DNA from: Flammeovirgaceae bacterium UBA976
GTDB taxonomy: Bacteria; Bacteroidota; Bacteroidia; Cytophagales; Cyclobacteriaceae
Direction of reading: 5' to 3'
Assembly: GCA_002292365.1 (NCBI GenBank)
Contig: DBBU01000044.1
Span: forward strand, 79,980 to 143,979
DNA: 64,000 bases
Below, one piece after another: positions 56,245 through 64,000 of this stretch. Every line of letters begins with the position of its first letter. Positions within the stretch are counted from its first letter, which is position 1. The translations under genes and the position numbers were made by a program. The notes under the pieces are model-generated. The model had not been told where the DNA came from. It saw only the letters and a program-made list of their open reading frames with translations, and did no database searches.

Positions 56245-56937
56245 ATGCAAGATTTATTTACTTCTTTCAGTCTCCAAGTCAATAATAGGGTCTATATAAA
56301 GAACCCAGAATCCAGTGCTTTGGGGCGTAAGATTGTTGAGTCTAGTATTAATTTGATTGATGAAGTAGGATTTGAAGCTTTCACTTTTAGAAAATTAGGA
56401 TTAGAAATACATTCCAATGAAGCTTCGATTTATCGATATTTTGAAAGTAAGTACAAACTATTGCTGTATTTGACTTCATGGTATTGGTGCTGGATGGAAT
56501 ATCGAATAGCCTTCGGTTTGGCCAATATCCCTGCTCCTGAAGAACGCTTAGAAAAAGCGATTAAATTACTCACTGAAAATATCGAATTGGATGGGAGTTT
56601 TGAGCATATTAATGAATATAAACTCAATAAAATTGTCATTGCTGAGTCCTCTAAATCTTACATGACCAAAGAAGTGGATCAGAATAATAAAGAAGGTTTT
56701 TTTGCGGGTTATAAGCAATTGGTAGGAAGGGTGAGCGACATCATATTAGAAATTAATCCAACCTATAAATATCCCCACATGCTGATATCCACTCTTATTG
56801 AAGGGGCACATCATCAAAGATTTTTTGCACAGCATTTGCCACGTCTCACCGATGCGGTCAATGGAGAAGATGCTATTATCGAATTCAGTAAGGAGGCAAC
56901 ATTTAAAGCCATTGGTGCCAAATGCCCAACTAAATAA
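56245..56937 (+). CDS. TetR/AcrR family transcriptional regulator
   Basis: A 230-residue regulator with a N-terminal DNA-binding helix-turn-helix (IVESSINLIDEVGFEAFTFRKLGLEIHSNEASIYRYFESK, about 30-70) and an all-helical ligand domain. It starts the plus-strand cluster; the next gene follows 6 bases after its stop. It probably represses itself and the SulP-carbonic anhydrase genes, but ligand and operator are unknown. The long C-terminal part (MEYRIAFGLANIPAPEE onward) is unlike well-known members. Confidence 0.9.
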   Translation: MQDLFTSFSLQVNNRVYIKNPESSALGRKIVESSINLIDEVGFEAFTFRKLGLEIHSNEASIYRYFESKYKLLLYLTSWYWCWMEYRIAFGLANIPAPEERLEKAIKLLTENIELDGSFEHINEYKLNKIVIAESSKSYMTKEVDQNNKEGFFAGYKQLVGRVSDIILEINPTYKYPHMLISTLIEGAHHQRFFAQHLPRLTDAVNGEDAIIEFSKEATFKAIGAKCPTK

Positions 56938-56943
56938 TTAGTT

Positions 56944-57246
56944 ATGATTGGGTTGACTCAAAATAGAATTTTTTTTATGAGATTGGCTTGTTGCATGTTT
57001 GGTCTTTTGATTTTTTTCAAGGCGGTTGATTCGAATAATGCAAGAAATGTTCATATCGATCTCTATGAGCAAGAAGAGAAGGATATGGAAGAATCTCAAG
57101 AGGAGAGTACTCATAAAATACCCGTTTCGAGTACATTTATTAAAATCAAAGACTTGACAATACGGTCTTTGAGATACCTTACATATATATTTGAATATCG
57201 CTACCAAAATCCTTTAGTTGATATATTGATACCACCACCGAAGTAG
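56944..57246 (+). CDS. Unknown 100-residue protein between TetR and SulP
   Basis: The protein starts at ATG 56944 or 56977 (MRLACCMFGLLIFF), giving one hydrophobic segment near the N-terminus that is a signal or anchor. A strongly acidic stretch (YEQEEKDMEESQEES) follows, then IKIKDLTIRSLRYLTYIFEYRYQNPLVD and a proline end IPPPK. I recognise no family. Its 6-base distance to the TetR gene and position before SulP suggest it belongs to the same unit, perhaps as a membrane partner. This is inference. Confidence 0.65.
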   Translation: MIGLTQNRIFFMRLACCMFGLLIFFKAVDSNNARNVHIDLYEQEEKDMEESQEESTHKIPVSSTFIKIKDLTIRSLRYLTYIFEYRYQNPLVDILIPPPK

Positions 57247-57354
57247 CCGGCAGTTTATCTCAAAGCAGGCTTTTTATTAAGATCTTGATCAGACAGCAGA
57301 GATTTTAAAAGTGAGCTTTTATTTTGTAAAACCTTAAATATTAGTAAATTAATT

Positions 57355-58968
57355 ATGAATAATCATATGCAAAAATTGAATAATAATGGATTTTTTCAAA
57401 ACCTAAAATATGACTTTCCGGCAGGTATTGTTGTGACTTTGGTGGCCATTCCTCTTTGCCTAGGTATTTCATTGGCTTCGGGGGCACCCTTGTTCTCCGG
57501 ACTTGTAGCGGGAATTATTGGCGGTGTGATTGTCGCTCTCATTAGTGGATCTGCATTGGGGGTAAGTGGTCCTGCAGCTGGATTAGCAGTTATTGTATTT
57601 GCAGCTATCGAAGAGTTAGGATCTTTTGAGACTTTTTTACTGGCTGTTATTGTAGCGGGAATCGTTCAGATAATATTAGGCCTATTAAAAGCGGGTATCA
57701 TTGCTTATTTTTTTCCATCCTCTGTGATCAAGGGAATGCTCTCAGGTATTGGTATTGTAATTTTTTTAAAGCAAATTCCCCATGCCTTCGGCTATGATGC
57801 AGATCCGGAAGGAGATTTAGGGTTTTTTCAAAAAGATGGTCAAAATACATTGAGTGAGTTGACCGTAATCTGGGATTATTTCAGTCCGGGTCCGGTCATT
57901 ATCTCTATTTTATCACTTTTGGTTCTGATCACATGGGAACAAGCTTTTGTGAAAAAATATACTTTCTTCAAACTGATCCAAGGTCCACTGGTAGTAGTGA
58001 GTTTGGGTGTTGGTTTGAACTTGTTGTTTCGAAATTGGCCCGATTTGAATTTACTAGTCACTCAGGTAGTAGATATCCCAGTTGCTAATTCTTTTGGTGA
58101 ATTTCTAGGACAATTTGCATCCCCTGATTTCACGCAGTTGGGAAATCCGCGAATTTATATTTTGGGAGTGACCATCGCTGTAGTCGCCAGTCTTGAGACC
58201 TTATTATGTCTTGAAGCGACTGATAAATTAGATCCTTACAAGCGTGTGGCTCCCCCTAATAAGGAGTTGGTGGCTCAAGGGATCGGTAATTTGGTTGCTG
58301 GATTCATTGGGGGGCTTCCATTGACGCAAGTCATTGTGAGAAGTTCTACCAATATTCAATCGGGAGGTAGAACCAAAGCATCCTCATTTTTTCATGGAGT
58401 TTTGATGTTGATATGTGTAGTACTATTACCGGGGGTGATCAATTTGATCCCTTTAGCGAGCCTTGCAGCCATTCTATTGGTAGTGGGTTATAAGTTGGCC
58501 AGTTTCAATGTAATTAAACAAGTATACAACATGGGTCGAGCGGAATTTATCCCCTTCGTTGTGACCATTTTGGGGATTGTTTTTACGGACTTATTGACAG
58601 GGATATCCATTGGACTCGTATTGGCCATATTTCATATTTTATGGAATAATTATAATGCGGCTTACTTTTTCGATTTTGATGCGTATGTGCCCGGTGAGCC
58701 CATTAAAATTCAACTGTCTGAATCTGTTACTTTTCTGAATAAAGCAGGGATTTCAAAGGCCTTAACAGAATTGCCGGACGGTAGCAATGTGATAATTGAT
58801 GCCAGAAAAACAGTAAGTATTCATCCTGATGTGATAGAGATCATTTCAAATTTTGAATTAACTGCCGAAAACAGGGATATTACTGTGAATTGGACAGGTT
58901 TGGTTCAGGAAAAAAATAAAAATGCTCAAAATAATTTATTTGAGACCATAAAAAACACAACACAATAA
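57355..58968 (+). CDS. SulP-family anion transporter (bicarbonate/sulfate type) with STAS domain
   Basis: A 537-residue inner-membrane transporter. The hydrophobic core begins YDFPAGIVVTLVAIPLCLGISLASGAP (about 19-45) and includes SGSALGVSGPAAGLAV, with about 12 membrane segments to residue 430, then a cytoplasmic STAS domain (about 440-530). Start may be ATG 57355 or 57367. A neighbouring carbonic anhydrase (30 bases downstream) points to bicarbonate import, as in BicA/SulP-CA pairs, though sulfate cannot be excluded. Confidence 0.93.
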   Translation: MNNHMQKLNNNGFFQNLKYDFPAGIVVTLVAIPLCLGISLASGAPLFSGLVAGIIGGVIVALISGSALGVSGPAAGLAVIVFAAIEELGSFETFLLAVIVAGIVQIILGLLKAGIIAYFFPSSVIKGMLSGIGIVIFLKQIPHAFGYDADPEGDLGFFQKDGQNTLSELTVIWDYFSPGPVIISILSLLVLITWEQAFVKKYTFFKLIQGPLVVVSLGVGLNLLFRNWPDLNLLVTQVVDIPVANSFGEFLGQFASPDFTQLGNPRIYILGVTIAVVASLETLLCLEATDKLDPYKRVAPPNKELVAQGIGNLVAGFIGGLPLTQVIVRSSTNIQSGGRTKASSFFHGVLMLICVVLLPGVINLIPLASLAAILLVVGYKLASFNVIKQVYNMGRAEFIPFVVTILGIVFTDLLTGISIGLVLAIFHILWNNYNAAYFFDFDAYVPGEPIKIQLSESVTFLNKAGISKALTELPDGSNVIIDARKTVSIHPDVIEIISNFELTAENRDITVNWTGLVQEKNKNAQNNLFETIKNTTQ

Positions 58969-58998
58969 TTGAAACTAATGAAATTTAAATAAAAGATT

Positions 58999-59640
58999 AT
59001 GATTAATAATATTGACAATACGGGTGTACAGACTGCAGAAAGTCAGGCCTCCCTTACTCCAGAAATGGCTATTGAATTATTGAAAAAAGGTAATCAGCGT
59101 TTTGTAGCCAATCAGACTATTCAAAGAGATATTTCAACGCAAGTGGCACAAACAGGAACTGGTCAATACCCCTTTGCTGCTGTTTTGGGCTGTATTGATT
59201 CGAGGGTGCCGGCAGAATATGTTTTTGATCAAGGAATCGGCGACATATTTAATGCGCGCGTAGCAGGAAACTTTGTGAATACCGATATACTAGGCAGCTT
59301 AGAATTTGCTTGTAAAGCGGCAGGTTCTAAGGCAATTGTAGTTATGGGACATAGTAGCTGTGGAGCGGTGAAAGGAGCCTGTGATCATGTAGAACTCGGT
59401 AACTTAACCCATATGCTTTCTAATATTCAGCCAGCCATAGATTCGGTCACGGGACACTATGAAGATAAAAGTTCAAAGAATGCTGCTTATGTACAAGAGG
59501 TCGCTGATAGAAATGTAGCCCTTACTGTAGCGAAAATTAAAAGTGACAGTCCAGTACTGAATGAACTCTACGAAAATGGAGAAATAGATATTGTGGGAGC
59601 CATGTACGATGTGCATACTGGAGTGGTGTCATTTATATAA
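58999..59640 (+). CDS. Beta-class carbonic anhydrase
   Basis: Interconverts CO2 and bicarbonate. The 213 residues show the zinc ligands Cys65 (GCIDSRVP, with Asp67/Arg69 dyad), His118 and Cys121 (GHSSCGAV), as in beta-CAs. No signal peptide, so it is cytoplasmic. It lies 30 bases after the SulP gene and 5 bases before the DUF2490 gene, so the three probably form one transcript supplying bicarbonate for carboxylations such as acetyl-CoA carboxylase and carbamoyl-phosphate synthesis. Confidence 0.96.
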   Translation: MINNIDNTGVQTAESQASLTPEMAIELLKKGNQRFVANQTIQRDISTQVAQTGTGQYPFAAVLGCIDSRVPAEYVFDQGIGDIFNARVAGNFVNTDILGSLEFACKAAGSKAIVVMGHSSCGAVKGACDHVELGNLTHMLSNIQPAIDSVTGHYEDKSSKNAAYVQEVADRNVALTVAKIKSDSPVLNELYENGEIDIVGAMYDVHTGVVSFI

Positions 59641-59645
59641 TTTCT

Positions 59646-60332
59646 ATGCGTATTGGTCCAAAGATTAAGCTCCTTACACTGCTTTTTTTTACTACCTCCT
59701 CGGCTTTTTCTCAGTCAGATGAAATAGGAAATTGGCTGATGTATTTTGGGCAAAATAAGATAAAGGAACGTTGGAGTCTTCATACAGAAGTTCAACACCG
59801 TAATCATACGCTCGCACCAGTCAATATCGAGCAGCTCTTGTTACGAGGAGGGTTGAATTACCATTTGGCTCCTCATGTTTTAGTGACGGCAGGGTACGGT
59901 TATGTGACTTCTTACGATGAAGCGGACTCTAGTACGCCTTTGTCCAAAGAACACCGTGTATGGCAGCAGTTTATTTTAACTAATGCAGTAGGGCGTGTCA
60001 AGTTTGAACATCGCTACCGCGTGGAGCAGCGATGGGTCAGTGGTGATTATAAAAATCGTTTGCGTTATCGATTGATGTTGACGGTGCCACTCAATCAGAG
60101 GGTAATGGAGCCAGGAACGGTATTTTTAGGGATCTATGATGAAATTTTTGTGAATACCGAGCAAACATTTTTTGATAGAAACAGATTATATGGAGCTTTG
60201 GGATATCAATTTAAACCAGAGTTGGCTGTACAGGTTGGTATGCTTTATCAAAGAGTCAATGCTTATGGTAAAAAATATTTACAGCTGGCTCTGATATATA
60301 ATCCAGATTTAAGGAAGAACTCAAAGAATTAA
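59646..60332 (+). CDS. DUF2490 outer-membrane protein
   Basis: A 228-residue exported protein with signal peptide (KLLTLLFFTTSSAFS, cleavage near residue 23). The strand pattern and segments IGNWLMYFGQNKIKERWSLHTEVQHR and EHRYRVEQRW match DUF2490, a beta-barrel family of Bacteroidota. It ends the SulP-CA cluster, 5 bases after the carbonic anhydrase. A role in anion or small-molecule passage across the outer membrane is suggested by context alone. Confidence 0.85.
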   Translation: MRIGPKIKLLTLLFFTTSSAFSQSDEIGNWLMYFGQNKIKERWSLHTEVQHRNHTLAPVNIEQLLLRGGLNYHLAPHVLVTAGYGYVTSYDEADSSTPLSKEHRVWQQFILTNAVGRVKFEHRYRVEQRWVSGDYKNRLRYRLMLTVPLNQRVMEPGTVFLGIYDEIFVNTEQTFFDRNRLYGALGYQFKPELAVQVGMLYQRVNAYGKKYLQLALIYNPDLRKNSKN

Positions 60333-60362
60333 AAAAAGAACCTTACATCTGAATTTTTATAT

Positions 60363-61826
60363 TTATCGTGTGGTGAGTTTCCCGAGCATCTCATCTAAAT
60401 CGGAACGACCCATATAATGACCTTGCTTAATCACGGCATCAATCTTTTGCGTATTTTTAATGTCGATTAATGGATTGGCATCTAAAATCAGAAGGTCCGC
60501 CCACATGGTTTCTTTCACTGCACCTAACTCATTTTCTAGATGGAAGTATTTAGCTGGATTAATGGTAGCGGTTTGTAGCGCCTCCAAGGGAGATAGACCA
60601 GCCTTCACCAATACCTCTAATTCTTCATGTAGACTTCTACCTGGAGTGAGGTAATCAATAGGACAATCAGTTCCAGCCATTATTTCAATACCGGTGCGGT
60701 GCACTTGGCCCACCATGTTAGTAAACCACTGGGTATACGTTTTATTGAAGGGAGTGGGTTTCGTAGCGAGCAGCTGCTCAATTTCATTTTTCCAACTTCG
60801 TTCAATCGCTTGTGGTAAATATTTAAAAGTCTCTTGCCATTCGGGACTGGCAAAAGGTCTTTCGGTATATCCAGTAGCCAGAGCTAAGGTAGGTATTTGC
60901 CAGGTATCATTCTTGGCCAAAACATCGAGTACTTCTTGTGCCCTTTGAGGGTCGTAATTTGCAATGGCTAAGGGTCTTTGTAAGGCATGTATTTTGGAGC
61001 GGAGAACTCCGCCAATATCCTTTTTCCCCAGCGCCAGAATCTCTTGACGTTGTGCTAATAATTCATCTGAGTTAGTGGCACATGAGAGTTCGAGATTTCT
61101 CATATGTTCCATGCTGTTCAGACCCGCATTGGAAGCTGAAATAACATCCATGCTCAACGGTACATGACCGCTTACATTTAATCCTTTTTCCTTCGCTAAT
61201 CGCATAATCTCCTTAAACTGGTCAGGTGTGAGCATTTCATAGGCCTTGAGTAGATCTACGCCTATACTATCTAACTCATTTACTTTATTACGGACATCGG
61301 AAACCGTAGCTAAACCTACCGATAAGGGTGGGTGCTCATGATCACTTCCATCGTACACATTGGGCATCCCGTCGAGCAGTGGACCTGCGATCATTACGCG
61401 TGGGCTGGAAGTAGGATTTTGAAGTGATTTCCTTTTCCATGCACTTGTAAAATTAATTTCACCTCCTGTATCCCTGACACTGGTAATGCCATAAGCCAAA
61501 AAGAGATCAAACATACTAGGGGCCATCTCTTCTATATAGGCAAAATGTACATGAGCATCCCATAAACCAGGCATTAAAAATTTATCTGTACCATCTATGA
61601 GCGTGTTCTTTGATGACAGATTTATTTTATCAGCAGGGAGGACTTGAAGAATTTTACCTTCTTTGATGATGACTGTTTGATGTTTTATTAGGCCTACTTT
61701 GGGGTCAATGATGGATATATTATCAATGCATAATGCATCTTCAAAATAGGAATTGGGCGTATTACAACGGGTTGCTATGAACAAAAAAAAGCAGAGAAAG
61801 AAACTTAAATATTTCATATCCATCAT
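60363..61826 (-). CDS. Amidohydrolase family lipoprotein (imidazolonepropionase-like)
   Basis: A 487-residue exported metal-dependent hydrolase with a lipobox (IATRC, Cys21). The metal site HxH lies in GLWDAHVHFAY (about 87-97), with further ligands in GHVPLSMD (about 218), the HMRNLE segment and the Asp in GTDCPIDY (about 390). The C-terminal IDAVIKQGHYM is typical of the family. Substrate is unknown; many related proteins of this phylum act on cyclic dipeptides or amides. Convergent with the SulP cluster. Confidence 0.88.
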   Translation of the reverse strand: MMDMKYLSFFLCFFLFIATRCNTPNSYFEDALCIDNISIIDPKVGLIKHQTVIIKEGKILQVLPADKINLSSKNTLIDGTDKFLMPGLWDAHVHFAYIEEMAPSMFDLFLAYGITSVRDTGGEINFTSAWKRKSLQNPTSSPRVMIAGPLLDGMPNVYDGSDHEHPPLSVGLATVSDVRNKVNELDSIGVDLLKAYEMLTPDQFKEIMRLAKEKGLNVSGHVPLSMDVISASNAGLNSMEHMRNLELSCATNSDELLAQRQEILALGKKDIGGVLRSKIHALQRPLAIANYDPQRAQEVLDVLAKNDTWQIPTLALATGYTERPFASPEWQETFKYLPQAIERSWKNEIEQLLATKPTPFNKTYTQWFTNMVGQVHRTGIEIMAGTDCPIDYLTPGRSLHEELEVLVKAGLSPLEALQTATINPAKYFHLENELGAVKETMWADLLILDANPLIDIKNTQKIDAVIKQGHYMGRSDLDEMLGKLTTR

Positions 61827-61890
61827 TATTAATTAGTAAAACATACGGGAATCTATCTAATTATCATTTCGAGGAGCACTTATTTTTTTG

Positions 61891-63738
61891 TTATAGTCCT
61901 TGAGTGTTGATCCAGTTATTGATTTTCTTTTCAAGCACAATCAAAGGAAGACTGCCTGTTTTAAGCACTTGATCGTGGAATGCTTTAATATCAAATTTAT
62001 CACCTAATTTTTGTGTCGCTCTGGATCTCAATTCTTGGATCTTGAGTTGACCTATTTTATAGGAAAGGGCTTGTCCTGGAGTGGCCATATAGCGCTCAAT
62101 TTCTGAAACGATGGAGGCTTCAGACTCCGCTTCATGATCGAGAGAATACTGAATGGCTTGTGCTCTAGTCCACCCCTTTCCATGAATACCGGTATCTACT
62201 ACCAACCGGATGGCTCGGTGCATTTCCATACTGAGCATACCAAAATATTGAATGGGATCTTGGTAAAGCCCGAGTTCACGGCCCAAGGATTCGGCATAAA
62301 GTGCCCAGCCTTCAACGAAAACCCCAAGACTTTCAGGATGAAGAAATGCGGGTAACTGTTTATTCTCTTGTTGAAGCGAGAGCTGGTAATGGTGACCAGG
62401 AATGGCTTCATGCAGAAATAAGGCTTCATCGGCATATTTATTGTAGCGTGAGACGTCAGGAATAGGCACATAGAAGATACCGGAACGTGAAGCATCTTTT
62501 GATCCAGGGACATATTCTGCACTGGCAGAAACCTCTCTAAAAGCTTCTGTACGCCTTACTTTAAAGGTTGCTTTGGGTTTCAAGTTAAAAAGGGCGCTTA
62601 AGGAATCTGCCACTCGCCGTTTAATCTCATCAAAATGGTCAATGACTTGTTTTGGTTGGGTGAATGGCATTTGTTCTGGACTGTTTCTGATAAATTCAAA
62701 AAAGTCTTTAATGTCCCCATTAAAACCCATACTTTTTTTGGCATCCTCCATTTCGGACAAAATACGATCGACTTCTGTGAGTCCTATGTTATGAATTTCA
62801 TCAAAGGTGAGATCGGTTGTCGTATGAAGACGAACCAGATATTGATAGGTCTCCAACCCACCGGGCAGACTTCCCAGACCTGAGGTATTTCGAGATTTAG
62901 GTAAGTATTCATTTTTTAAAAAAGCTCTTAACTCTCGGTATTTGGGTTTAAGCTGTTCATTGATCATGTTGCTATATGCCGTGGCCAATCGATCTCTTTC
63001 CGCTGAACTGAAATGGGTGGGCATACTTTTAATGGGGGTATAGAACAAATGACTTTCAATAGATTCCGTGATGAAAGGTTCCAACTGAGGGAGTACTTTT
63101 TGAACCAGAGATTTTGGTAAAACGATGCCTTTGCTCATGCCCAATTTCATTTTGATGATACAGGTATCTAAAAAAGTGAGGTAATCGGTCGTGCGCTGTA
63201 ACCATTGATCATAATCTTCAATGGTTTCGAAAGGATGTACACTGTTGCCGGCCGCTAATTGGGCAGCATATAAGTGTAAGGATTGAACTTGTATTAGGGG
63301 CATTAACTCGAAGCTGGGCAGGTTGTACATGGGAGAGGCCATGGTGACAAGAGGTTGCAAAAGTCCTGCTCTTTTGATGGTACAATCCCATTGCATGGTC
63401 TGTATGCTGAGCCATTGACTGGAAGTTACGGAGGTAGCGTCAAAAGTATCTAAAGTATCTAAATACAGGTCATATTGTCTTTTTAGATAATCCTGATAAT
63501 CAGATGAAATATAATTTGCAATTTTATTATTGTAGCTTGTTTCGCCTGCCTTAGTAGCTTCAATAGGATTGATCTGCTGTTTGAAGGTATGATAAGATTG
63601 AAAGATATCATCGATAGAACGGAAACTATTTTCTGATGTATTACTATGATGGCACCCTAAAGTGAATAATAGACTTCCGACAATGAGGAAATAAAGTAGA
63701 TTAGATTGAGTCAATAATAAAGATTTTAAAAATTTCAT
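61891..63738 (-). CDS. DUF885 family lipoprotein (putative metallopeptidase)
   Basis: A 615-residue exported protein with a lipobox (LFTLGC, Cys29). The conserved motif LFLHEAIPGHHYQL (about 437-450) has an HExxGH-type zinc-binding pattern, and GLYQDPIQYFGMLS and EGWALYAESLG are typical DUF885 segments. The family is widespread and thought to contain peptidases. It lies 64 bases from the amidohydrolase gene downstream on the same strand, so they may form an operon. Confidence 0.88.
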   Translation of the reverse strand: MKFLKSLLLTQSNLLYFLIVGSLLFTLGCHHSNTSENSFRSIDDIFQSYHTFKQQINPIEATKAGETSYNNKIANYISSDYQDYLKRQYDLYLDTLDTFDATSVTSSQWLSIQTMQWDCTIKRAGLLQPLVTMASPMYNLPSFELMPLIQVQSLHLYAAQLAAGNSVHPFETIEDYDQWLQRTTDYLTFLDTCIIKMKLGMSKGIVLPKSLVQKVLPQLEPFITESIESHLFYTPIKSMPTHFSSAERDRLATAYSNMINEQLKPKYRELRAFLKNEYLPKSRNTSGLGSLPGGLETYQYLVRLHTTTDLTFDEIHNIGLTEVDRILSEMEDAKKSMGFNGDIKDFFEFIRNSPEQMPFTQPKQVIDHFDEIKRRVADSLSALFNLKPKATFKVRRTEAFREVSASAEYVPGSKDASRSGIFYVPIPDVSRYNKYADEALFLHEAIPGHHYQLSLQQENKQLPAFLHPESLGVFVEGWALYAESLGRELGLYQDPIQYFGMLSMEMHRAIRLVVDTGIHGKGWTRAQAIQYSLDHEAESEASIVSEIERYMATPGQALSYKIGQLKIQELRSRATQKLGDKFDIKAFHDQVLKTGSLPLIVLEKKINNWINTQGL

Positions 63739-63792
63739 AGATCAATATAAGCATTTTTTGAATTTTAAGGACCTTATGGTCTCCTAGTTCTT

Positions 63793-63960
63793 CTATTGAT
63801 CTTCTTTAAGATATGCGGGTGGGTTCGATTTGGTTATTTGAAGCTCTGTGAAATAGCCTGGTGCGTTGGCTTTTTTGGCCGTTTTCATTAATTTGGAAAA
63901 GATCCTTTTTTTATCAATAAGACTAATGGTCCTTAATTCTCCACAGAGTTTGTTGAGGTT
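63793..63960 (-). other. Unresolved reading-frame fragment at the right edge
   Basis: On the minus strand a frame reads from near 63960 (after TAA at 63961-63963) to TAG at 63793-63795 and gives protein-like sequence (GELRTISLIDKKRIFSKLM, then APGYFTELQITKSNPPAYL). There is no start codon at its front. It may be the C-terminus of a gene broken by a frameshift or a relic, but most of any parent gene lies outside the window. Confidence 0.3.
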
Positions 63961-64000
63961 TTATTTCATCAAATGAGATAAAATATAAGAGGTTATCCAA

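Noticed and set aside
1..64000. CRISPR arrays, insertion sequences, prophage or integrase-flanked islands
   Set aside because: No regularly spaced repeats, transposase or integrase motifs or flanking direct repeats were seen; the single HNH remnant is not enough to call a mobile element.

Overview
The window looks like a chromosomal segment of a Bacteroidota bacterium, probably a free-living marine type; the order cannot be fixed from the sequence alone. Pointers are the AT-rich DNA, the near absence of Shine-Dalgarno sequences, a recurring TAnnTTTG promoter element (12 cases, two with a well-placed upstream TTTG), families restricted or nearly restricted to this phylum (DUF4286, DUF4834-like, an AccD without zinc ribbon, a long-tailed S16), and a relic of a type IX secretion sorting domain. 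No phage, integrative element, insertion sequence or CRISPR array is visible.

Layout. 1-9 kb: the C-terminal part of gltX with a tiny overlapping gene, a LYS1-type dehydrogenase, rho, serS, an acetyltransferase, a DUF4286 gene, a broken NUMOD4/HNH endonuclease gene, and rplU-rpmA. 8-16 kb: nrdB-nrdA behind an AT-rich region with two perfect DnaA boxes, then an acetate uptake and activation operon (DUF4212, symporter, acs). 16-24.6 kb: ApbE and a ZIP transporter, ruvB, queG, an aminotransferase, an rRNA methyltransferase, and the rpsP-rimM-trmD translation cluster. 24.8-39.5 kb: an all-plus-strand run with sucA-sucB-lpdA, a D-glutamate type dgcN-dgcA pair, a carB lacking its regulatory domain, accD, nqrF, and a catalytically degenerate arginase-family protein. 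39.5-42.5 kb: a gene-poor stretch with an inverted pair of DnaA boxes, the sorting-domain relic, a lipoprotein of unknown function, a tRNA-Arg with an unusual tertiary base pair, and a beta-barrel protein. 42.6-48 kb: rpoN, asnS, a fatty acid hydroxylase-type membrane enzyme, and a CotH lipoprotein.

48-56 kb: a decayed outer-membrane transporter gene, then a minus-strand run of catabolic or exported enzymes (luciferase-like oxidoreductase, alpha/beta hydrolase, nucleoside hydrolase, M20 amidohydrolase, GH17 glucanase). 56-60.3 kb: a plus-strand cluster of a TetR regulator, a 100-residue unknown, a SulP transporter, a beta-carbonic anhydrase and a DUF2490 protein, which suggests regulated bicarbonate handling. 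60.3-63.7 kb: two exported lipoprotein hydrolases (amidohydrolase, DUF885).

Most of the window is ordinary core metabolism. The parts most worth follow-up are the paired DnaA boxes, the A19-U56 tRNA, the TetR-SulP-carbonic anhydrase cluster with its unknown small protein, the degenerate arginase homologue, and the decayed genes. I did not find a clearly new multi-gene defence or mobile system.
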